Positions 1 to 5,484 of a stretch of DNA of 5,484 bases are shown here, in pieces (position 1 is the first letter of the stretch; each line of letters opens with the position of its first letter). Where the stretch lies: NCBI GenBank assembly GCA_023436685.1, contig JAEZIL010000341.1, positions 1 through 5,484 of the forward strand, read 5' to 3'. Origin of the DNA: Bacteroidota bacterium (lineage in GTDB: Bacteria > Bacteroidota > Bacteroidia > Chitinophagales > Chitinophagaceae). Below the pieces are notes generated by a model. That model was not told the DNA's origin. It saw only the letters and a program-made list of their open reading frames with translations, and did no database searches. Position numbers and translations under genes: made by a program.

Positions 1-1075
1 CTGCAACAGACGCGTAAGCAATTCGACCTAACACTTTATGAATATTTTTTGCGGATATTTTCATTTGCGTATAGTCAGCCAGCCTTAAGTGGTCTGCTCT
101 TCCTGTTTCATCTCTGTACCAGCCCACAACTGTATTGTTGTCGTGCGTTCCTGTATAAACAATTGTATGTGAAGTATAATTATGCGGCGCGTCAACCGAT
201 TCAGGAGAATATTCGCCGAAGGCAAACTGCAACACTTTCATACCTGGCAAACCAATTTCGTCCCGCAGAAGATAAACCTCATCCATATTATCTCCCAGGT
301 CTTCTGCAACAAAGGGTAACTTACCTAAGTCCTTTTTAATGTAAGTAAAAAAATCTGTCCCAGGTCCTTTTTTCCAACTGCCATTACGTGCAGTGTTTTC
401 TCCGGCGGGTACTTCCCAATAGCTTGCAAATGCCCTGAAATGATCTAATCTAAGCACGTCATACATCTCCAGGTTTTTTTTAAGTCTGTCCGACCACCAT
501 TTGTAGTTTTCTTTTTTTAAAGCTTCCCAATTAAAAGTTGGCATACCCCAAAGCTGCCCATCTTCGCTAAAGTAATCTGGCGGAACTCCCGCAATACCTT
601 TAATCCTAAGATTTTCATCTAAACAAAATAGATCGGGTCTTGCCCACACTTCCGCTGAATTATAACTTATATAAAAGGGTAGATCTCCCAATAAGCGAAT
701 GTTAAGGGCATGGCAATAGTCTTTTAATTTATTCCACTGTGTATAAAATATATACTGAAACCATTTTATGGCCTCAATTTCATGGCTGTGTTTTGCAGCA
801 TATTTTTCCAGCGGTTGCTCATCCCTTCTTTTATATTCATTGGGCCACTCATACCAAGGTGTATTAAAATGTGTTTGAAGCGATTTGAAAAGTGCGTAGT
901 CTTCTAGCCAATATTGCTCCCGTTCACAAAAATTAGCAAACGATGGATCAGATATATTTTGTTCAGAATACCGTTGATATATTATGTCAAATAATCTAGC
1001 TCTTTCCTTTTCAATTTTATCATAGTTTACCTTCCCATCATTCGCCTGCATCATTTGTGCTAGTTCGTCCTTTTT
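1..1075 (-). CDS. malQ: 4-alpha-glucanotransferase MalQ (GH77), catalytic part in the -1 frame relative to treY; 3' end outside window
   Basis: MalQ (amylomaltase) transfers maltodextrin segments between alpha-1,4-glucan chains; here it would rebuild chains long enough for TreY. The frame is open from the codon after a TGA at 1090-1088 to the window edge, giving 357 sense codons from 1072. It has no start codon of its own before ATG at 1054-1052, five bases past the TAG of the upstream frame, and the MalQ N-terminus (about 89 residues) is in the upstream frame. GH77 motifs in order: EREQYWLEDYALF, LLGDLPFYISYNSAEVWARPDLF, GIAGVPPDYFSEDGQLWG, nucleophile Asp in RLDHFRAF (445-443), acid/base Glu in VAEDLGD (304-302), third Asp in GTHDNNT (142-140). 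All three catalytic residues are present and there are no internal stops. Both parts give about 446 residues, so some 50-60 remain off the window for a typical length near 500. It may be a real pseudogene, an artefact of one missing base, or a recoded fusion. Confidence 0.9.
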
Positions 1076-4002
1076 AATAGTCCATATTCATAAAACCATT
1101 CGAGGTCAATCAATAGTGTATTTCCTGCCATTGAGGAGATGGAACTATAAGGAGAGTACGCGCTACCTGCATCAATAGGGTTTAAAGGTAAAAGTTGCCA
1201 GAGTTTTTGTCCTGCATGCGAAAGGAATTGTGCAAATTCTTGAGCTTCTTTACCAAGACTACCAATACCATATTCCGATGGTAAAGATGTGATGGATAGA
1301 AGCACGCCTGATGAGCGTTTTTTTCTAACGGTTTTCATTTGTAAAATGCCGAATGGCAGGTGTTGAAAAACATCTTGTACATTCAAATTGGTAGTAGTAT
1401 CAGTTGTGTCTTTAGTGAGCAAGTTTTGCCACTTACAACGAAGTTGCTCTGGCAAAGTAACGCTTGTATTATGCCAATTAATTTCAGTAACAGTAACCTC
1501 TTGTTTTTCAGCTAATTCAGCAATGTGTAAAGGAAGGATGACCAAATATATACTTTCCTGATATTGCCGTAAGTATGCTATGATGTTGTCTTTGTACATA
1601 CCCTCAACCTTTAATGGTACATACAGCCCTTTACTAAATGTATCAGGTTCACCTGCTGTTATGTGTAAGAGTTTGGTTGTTAACCAAAGCTTTATTTGAC
1701 CATCATATCTATTGTCCCACAATTGTTTGAGATCTTCATTTCCAGGTTCATTCTTAAGTAAGTTATTTAATAGCTGTTCTCTTAAAGAAAAATGTACAGC
1801 ACTTCTATTGTCGGGATCAACCATGCTGAGATCCCAAAGCTCTGTTCCCTGATATAAGTCTGGTACGCCGGGGCAGGTAAATTTCAGAATGAGTTGCGTA
1901 AGCGACGCAATGATGCCATAGTCACACATCTTTTTATGAAAATGGGCTAACTTATTGTTAAGGCTTTTGTTGTCATTTAGTAACAGGTCTATCAGCTTAT
2001 GAACCGAAGTTTCATAAGTTTCATTAGGAGATGCCCACGATGAATTTTGTTTCCCCTCACGCAATGCTTTGGTAGCATAAGCTTTAAGCCGTTCGGCAAA
2101 ATTGGTGTTTTGTGCAATTTTCCCAGGCATAGGGTGCGTGCCTGCTATCATTTGATAAATATGATATTTATCATTCTCGTCTATATCCTTTATGTTGGTG
2201 GATATTTCATCCCAAGTATGTACAAGCTCACGCCATTGTTCCGTTAAGTCAGTCAAAACACTCAATCTCGCTCGTACATCTTCTCCTCTTTTAGTGTCAT
2301 GCGTTGAGGTTGCGTTTTGCGATAGAGGATACGATATTTCCCTCACTTTCATCTTTTCGTGAAATGCCTTAATAGGTAGGTTAAAAGTTAATGCCGTATC
2401 ACCTACATCATTATGCCCTAAAAAGCGATTATAAGTATACATAAGCGTATCCTCATTGCCTTTAGCCATTAACGGCCCCGTAAACTGCATGCAGCGTTTA
2501 TAAAACTGTAAAACACGTTGATTATAATCTTCAGTAGTAATGTAAGGCTTAAGCTTACTTAATAAAACATCCTCTAGTGTATTGACAGCTAGCTTAAGCT
2601 GTGGCTTTTTTATTTTTATGCTGTCAAGAAGCTTTTTTATCTCTGTTTCTTCATCTTCTTCAAGCGGCATATGATTGCTATAAAACCTATATACTGGTAG
2701 CGCAATCAAAAGTTCGGCTATTGCTGTTTTAAGAGTGTCGCCCAATTCTTCAAGAAGCTTATTGTCAACAAGTTGAAGATTGCAGAATAGTTGATAAAGA
2801 TTGTCCAGTTCACCACCCATACTATTATAGAGTATGTTTGCCTTTCTTTTATTTAGTTCTTCATCAAAAGAGCTAACGGGTATTCTTTTATTATATAGTT
2901 TGGTAAACTGTTTTTCGGATTCCCCATTAGCTAGCAGTTTATTTGACATGGCTAAAAAGTCATAGCCGGTATTGCCCTGAATGGGCCAATTCCTTTTTAT
3001 TGTCTCTTCACGGTCTAGAATTTTCTCAGCTGTTATATAAACATCTTTGCCTACATAGCTTCTTAGGTTTTGAAGATAGGTGGTAGGATCATTTAGCCCA
3101 TCAATATGGTCCAACCGTATGCCTTGAAAAATCCCTGCGTGTATAAACGCCAGTGTTTTTTTATGAAAAATTTCAAATACCGTTTGGTCTTCAACGCGTA
3201 CGCCTATTAGCCCGTTAATAGTAAAAAAGCGTCGGTAATTAATATTTTTATCAGTTTCTTTCCAGTGACATAGGCGGTAGTGTTGTTGCTCTATTATTTC
3301 TCTTAGCTTTTGCTTATTATTTCCTGTCTGGAAAGCAACACTCTGCAAATGCTCCTTGATAGACGCGTCTATTGTTGATAATTGAGACTTAATAACATCC
3401 CAATGTTCGTATTCATCAGCAGTATTATTTAAGTATATGCTAAGGCCATCAGGCAGGGTGCCTGCGGAACCCAATAGTAATTTATATGAGGATGGTCTTA
3501 GAGGATATAATTGTTCCCCATATTTTAAATGCAACCTATCTCCTTCAAAGCATATTATTATTTCATTTTGTTCAATTGCCTCGTCAAGTTCACTACCAAG
3601 AAAAGGCACCATTATTTTTTCTCCAGCCTTTATGTCTTGCAGAAAGTCAAAAAAATTAAAGTATTTTGAACGTTGGCCATTCTGAAGGACATCCATTAAA
3701 TATTTGTTCTCATGATGGAAGGCCATGTGGTTTGGAACAATATCCTGCAACCATCCCATTTTTAGTAAAGCAAGTTGTTTGCTTATTCGCAATAGTTGTT
3801 CTTCAGTCCCAATTTCGGGGTTTATTTCATTAAAGCTAACAGCATCGTAACCATGAGTGCTACCTTTTACGGCAGTAAAGATTGGCGATGCATAAATAGT
3901 CTTTACACCTAGTTTTGCTAAGTAAGTTATATTGTTCTCAAGATGTGATAAGGTAAAATCCTTATTTAGCTGGATCCTGTATGTGGAAATAGGGTGATAC
4001 AT
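1060..4002 (-). CDS. treY: Malto-oligosyltrehalose synthase TreY, fused at its C-terminus to the N-terminal part of MalQ; frame ends prematurely
   Basis: TreY ((1->4)-alpha-D-glucan 1-alpha-D-glucosylmutase, GH13) rearranges the reducing-end alpha-1,4 bond of maltodextrins to alpha-1,alpha-1, giving the substrate of TreZ. The frame is 980 codons. Residues 1-888 are a full TreY: STYRIQL at 6-12, YASPIFTAVKGSTHGYD at 37-53, DIVPNHM at 87-93, NYRRFFTINGLIGVRVED at 255-272, nucleophile Asp298 in GIRLDHIDGLNDP, acid/base Glu326 in ITAEKIL, third Asp569 in STHDTKRGEDVRARL, and PGVPDLYQGTELWDLSMVDPDNR around 711-733. The family C-terminal motif appears as FQHLPFGIL, just before Met889. Residues 889-977 are a MalQ N-terminus; the last three (RTN) lie past a frameshift and the stop is TAG. 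The start ATG at 4002 suits the family N-terminus and sits one base after the treZ stop. No Shine-Dalgarno is evident, so translation may be coupled to treZ. The TreY part looks intact; the truncated tail is the oddity. Confidence 0.95.
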   Translation of the reverse strand: MYHPISTYRIQLNKDFTLSHLENNITYLAKLGVKTIYASPIFTAVKGSTHGYDAVSFNEINPEIGTEEQLLRISKQLALLKMGWLQDIVPNHMAFHHENKYLMDVLQNGQRSKYFNFFDFLQDIKAGEKIMVPFLGSELDEAIEQNEIIICFEGDRLHLKYGEQLYPLRPSSYKLLLGSAGTLPDGLSIYLNNTADEYEHWDVIKSQLSTIDASIKEHLQSVAFQTGNNKQKLREIIEQQHYRLCHWKETDKNINYRRFFTINGLIGVRVEDQTVFEIFHKKTLAFIHAGIFQGIRLDHIDGLNDPTTYLQNLRSYVGKDVYITAEKILDREETIKRNWPIQGNTGYDFLAMSNKLLANGESEKQFTKLYNKRIPVSSFDEELNKRKANILYNSMGGELDNLYQLFCNLQLVDNKLLEELGDTLKTAIAELLIALPVYRFYSNHMPLEEDEETEIKKLLDSIKIKKPQLKLAVNTLEDVLLSKLKPYITTEDYNQRVLQFYKRCMQFTGPLMAKGNEDTLMYTYNRFLGHNDVGDTALTFNLPIKAFHEKMKVREISYPLSQNATSTHDTKRGEDVRARLSVLTDLTEQWRELVHTWDEISTNIKDIDENDKYHIYQMIAGTHPMPGKIAQNTNFAERLKAYATKALREGKQNSSWASPNETYETSVHKLIDLLLNDNKSLNNKLAHFHKKMCDYGIIASLTQLILKFTCPGVPDLYQGTELWDLSMVDPDNRSAVHFSLREQLLNNLLKNEPGNEDLKQLWDNRYDGQIKLWLTTKLLHITAGEPDTFSKGLYVPLKVEGMYKDNIIAYLRQYQESIYLVILPLHIAELAEKQEVTVTEINWHNTSVTLPEQLRCKWQNLLTKDTTDTTTNLNVQDVFQHLPFGILQMKTVRKKRSSGVLLSITSLPSEYGIGSLGKEAQEFAQFLSHAGQKLWQLLPLNPIDAGSAYSPYSSISSMAGNTLLIDLEWFYEYGLLKRTN
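1062..1087 (-). other. Frameshift interval (one base missing, probably in the A5 run at 1075-1071)
   Basis: The treY/malQ-N frame ends at TAG 1062-1060, and the malQ catalytic frame opens just after TGA 1090-1088, so the frame change must fall between about 1087 and 1062. Conceptual translation is smoothest if the run of five A at 1075-1071 were six: the junction then reads GLLKKDELAQM, in keeping with the ordinary GLL-x-x-(D/E)-(D/E)-L start of this MalQ helix. As written, the upstream frame reads LLKRTN and stops. Confidence 0.88.
1063..1338 (-). other. MalQ N-terminal segment carried in the treY frame, beginning at a start-like Met
   Basis: From Met889 of the treY frame (ATG 1338-1336) the protein reads as a typical MalQ amino terminus: a short basic stretch (KTVRKKR), then SSGVLLSITSLPSEYGIGSLG, the LWQLLPLNPIDAGSAYSPYSSIS block and AGNTLLIDLEWFYEYGLL. 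Met889 follows directly on the TreY C-terminal motif with no linker. That suggests either that treY lost its stop codon and was joined to a downstream malQ, or that ATG 1338 still works as an internal start. No Shine-Dalgarno is visible before this ATG, but that is weak evidence if the host is a Bacteroidota species. Confidence 0.85.
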
Positions 4003-4006
4003 ATTA
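4000..4006 (-). other. treZ stop / treY start junction (TAA-T-ATG)
   Basis: On the coding strand the treZ stop TAA (4006-4004) is followed by one T and then the treY ATG (4002-4000). There is no room for a promoter, and no purine-rich Shine-Dalgarno stretch is evident in the last codons of treZ. Termination-reinitiation or translational coupling is the likely way treY is translated. This would tie TreY output to TreZ, fitting two enzymes that act in sequence. Confidence 0.8.
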
Positions 4007-5484
4007 GCGCTTTAAAACAATAATAGACTCGGGGTTAATTAAATTATCAACAGATCCGGGTCCATTCCATATGATATCGGATGAGTCAAGTAACTTGTTC
4101 CAACTACCATTGAACAGATTAATTTTTTGAAGCGATTGGGAGAAATTGAGCAGCATGACTATCTCTTTTTCTTTATTCCATCTTCTCAATGTGATTAGAT
4201 TTCCAGATTCATCAACTGTCGACTCAAGCCTATCCCTATTAGTATATAGTAACATCGGTTCAGTTTTTCTAATACCTATTAGTTGCTTATAATAAGCATG
4301 CATGAAGGAGTGCGGATGTTTTCCTAGCTTATCCCATTTGAGTATTGAACGTTTAAATGTTTCTTCATCCATAGGATCAGGTGCAGTACCTTTATTATGA
4401 AATGCGGCAAACTCTTCTGTCCGTCCTTTCCTAACTGCTTCTGCAAGTTCAGGATCAGTATGGCTAACAAAATATAAAAACGGTTCTGGTGCTGCCCATT
4501 CTTCACCCATAAATAGTAATGGTAAAAAGGGCGAAAGAATAGTTGCTCCTGCCATTAGCTTTTGCATTTCAAAACTCACCAGCTGGCTTGTACGCTCTCC
4601 TAGCATGCGGTTTCCTACCTGGTCATGATTTTGCGAGAAGACGATGAATTGATGTGCTGGCTTCCCGTTGGTAGAAGTTCCAAATGTTTTATCGCGATGC
4701 GCGGAGTAAATTCCATCATAAACATAGGCATCTTTATATGACTTTGCCAAGTGTTTAATGCCATTAAAATCAGAATAGTAGCCATTGCGTTCGTTTCCTG
4801 AGCTGACTCTTAAGGTATGGTGAAATTCATCCATCCATTGCGCGTCCATCCCATATCCTGATTGGGATAATGGATTGATAAACCTTGTATCATTCAGATC
4901 ACATTCTACTATCAAGTAGTGCTCCTTACCAGTCATTAATTTAAGTTTATCTACATTTTCTTTTATTTCTGCTAGTATATGTTTGGGGCTGAAGTCTTTT
5001 ATAGCATGTACGGCATCTAATCGCAATGCATCTATATGGAAATCTCTAAACCACATTAATGCGTTCTCTATAAAAAAGCTTCTCACTCCATCGCACCCAG
5101 CATCATCAAAGTTTATTGCAAGTCCCCACGGTGTTTTGTATTTATCTGTAAAGTATGGACCATAGGCGCCAAGATAGTTGCCTTCAGGGCCCATATGATT
5201 ATACACTACATCTAAAATTACCGATAGTCCTTTTTTATGACATGCATTTACAAGCTGTTGCAAACCCAATACGCCGCCATAGGAATTTTGAACTGCAAAG
5301 GGATAAACGCCATCATAGCCCCAATTACGCGTACCCGGAAATTGTGAAACAGGCATTATTTCAATTGCTGTAATACCAAGATCTTTAAGATAGTCCAGCT
5401 TAAGTTCCATATCTTCGAAAGTGCCGCTTTCAGTAAATGTCCCGGTGTGCAATTCATAGATGATGTATTCGGGAAGAGGTACAC
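4004..5484 (-). CDS. treZ: Malto-oligosyltrehalose trehalohydrolase TreZ (GH13), 5' end outside window
   Basis: TreZ hydrolyses the alpha-1,4 bond next to the terminal trehalosyl unit made by TreY, releasing free trehalose; it is cytoplasmic. Visible are about 492 codons. The frame stays open to the window edge: ten codons (VPLPEYIIYE) precede the TTG at 5452-5450, which is therefore an internal Leu in the conserved YELHTGTF motif and not a start. The N-terminal beta-sandwich domain (about 100 residues in the family) lies off the window. GH13 landmarks in order: NWGYDGV, DVVYNHMGPEGNYLG, nucleophile Asp in DALRLDAVHA (codon 5017-5015), acid/base Glu in VECDLND (4906-4904), third Asp in SQNHDQVGNR (4624-4622), then FMGEEWA. 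The NHDQVGNRMLGER block and ECDLND (close to the family's ESDLND) favour TreZ over the branching enzyme GlgB or GlgX. The C-terminal beta domain ends at LKR before TAA. The stop is one base from the treY start, so the two are almost certainly co-transcribed. No damage is seen. Confidence 0.96.
   Translation of the reverse strand, partial: VPLPEYIIYELHTGTFTESGTFEDMELKLDYLKDLGITAIEIMPVSQFPGTRNWGYDGVYPFAVQNSYGGVLGLQQLVNACHKKGLSVILDVVYNHMGPEGNYLGAYGPYFTDKYKTPWGLAINFDDAGCDGVRSFFIENALMWFRDFHIDALRLDAVHAIKDFSPKHILAEIKENVDKLKLMTGKEHYLIVECDLNDTRFINPLSQSGYGMDAQWMDEFHHTLRVSSGNERNGYYSDFNGIKHLAKSYKDAYVYDGIYSAHRDKTFGTSTNGKPAHQFIVFSQNHDQVGNRMLGERTSQLVSFEMQKLMAGATILSPFLPLLFMGEEWAAPEPFLYFVSHTDPELAEAVRKGRTEEFAAFHNKGTAPDPMDEETFKRSILKWDKLGKHPHSFMHAYYKQLIGIRKTEPMLLYTNRDRLESTVDESGNLITLRRWNKEKEIVMLLNFSQSLQKINLFNGSWNKLLDSSDIIWNGPGSVDNLINPESIIVLKR

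Noticed and set aside
49..339. 96-codon open frame on the plus strand
   Set aside because: It lies antisense to the malQ catalytic region, which carries clear GH77 motifs (VAEDLGD, GTHDNNT) in the minus frame. Its own translation resembles no family I know and is Tyr/Leu/Arg-rich shadow-like sequence.
1062..1087. Programmed -1 ribosomal frameshifting at the A5 run
   Set aside because: In the zero frame the site reads A-AAA-AGG, not the efficient A-AAA-AAG heptamer. I see no Shine-Dalgarno-like stimulator about 10 bases upstream and no convincing hairpin just downstream. Five A are also short for transcriptional slippage. Kept only as a minor alternative to an indel.
2047..2247. 66-codon plus-strand open frame
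   Set aside because: It is fully antisense to conserved treY sequence around residues 586-652, with no recognisable domain or start signal.
2590..2640. T-rich stretches resembling terminator tails
   Set aside because: They lie inside conserved treY coding sequence as lysine/isoleucine-rich codons, without a GC-rich hairpin.
3437..3685. 82-codon plus-strand open frame
   Set aside because: It is antisense to the N-terminal third of treY, which is clearly coding, and has no family resemblance.
4324..4506. 60-codon minus-strand open frame in another register
   Set aside because: It overlaps treZ in an alternative frame, and treZ is continuous and conserved through this stretch.
4983..5373. Two plus-strand open frames (4983-5165 and 5155-5373)
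   Set aside because: Both are antisense to the catalytic core of treZ (DVVYNHMGPEGNYLG, DALRLDAVHA) and look like shadows.
5450..5452. TTG at 5452 as the treZ start codon
   Set aside because: The frame continues upstream to the window edge with family-like sequence (EYIIYE before LHTGTF), so this is an internal leucine codon.

Overview
The window holds a compact block of alpha-glucan/trehalose metabolism genes, all on the minus strand, with no intergenic gap of any size. Read in the direction of transcription (high to low coordinates) it runs: the 3' part of treZ (5484 to 4004, start outside the window), treY (from 4002), and malQ, fused in frame to the end of treY and running off the window at position 1. 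TreY makes a terminal trehalosyl unit at the reducing end of a maltodextrin. TreZ cuts off the trehalose. MalQ (GH77) disproportionates the short maltodextrins left over, so the cluster reads as glycogen/maltodextrin-to-trehalose conversion plus recycling of the leftovers. A glycogen debranching enzyme (TreX/GlgX), the usual third partner, is not visible here and could lie outside the window.

The main oddity is in the treY-malQ gene. The reading frame that starts at 4002 encodes a complete TreY (about residues 1-888), then passes with no linker into a MalQ N-terminus (residues 889-977), then stops at a TAG at 1062-1060. The rest of MalQ, including all three GH77 catalytic residues, continues open in the -1 frame from about 1087 to the window edge. 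One extra A in the AAAAA run at 1075-1071 would restore a single open frame from 4002 to the window edge (about 1334 codons visible). The sequence alone cannot tell a base-calling or assembly error from a real recent frameshift or a recoding site. The signals expected of programmed frameshifting are not obvious.

The organism is probably a bacterium of the Bacteroidota type. I infer this from the moderately AT-rich composition (roughly 40% GC by eye), lysine/asparagine/isoleucine-rich proteins, no visible Shine-Dalgarno sequence at the treY start, and the general look of the proteins. This is an impression, not a demonstrated assignment. I saw no RNA genes, insertion sequences, CRISPR arrays, terminators or promoters. 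Open frames on the plus strand are shadows of the minus-strand genes.
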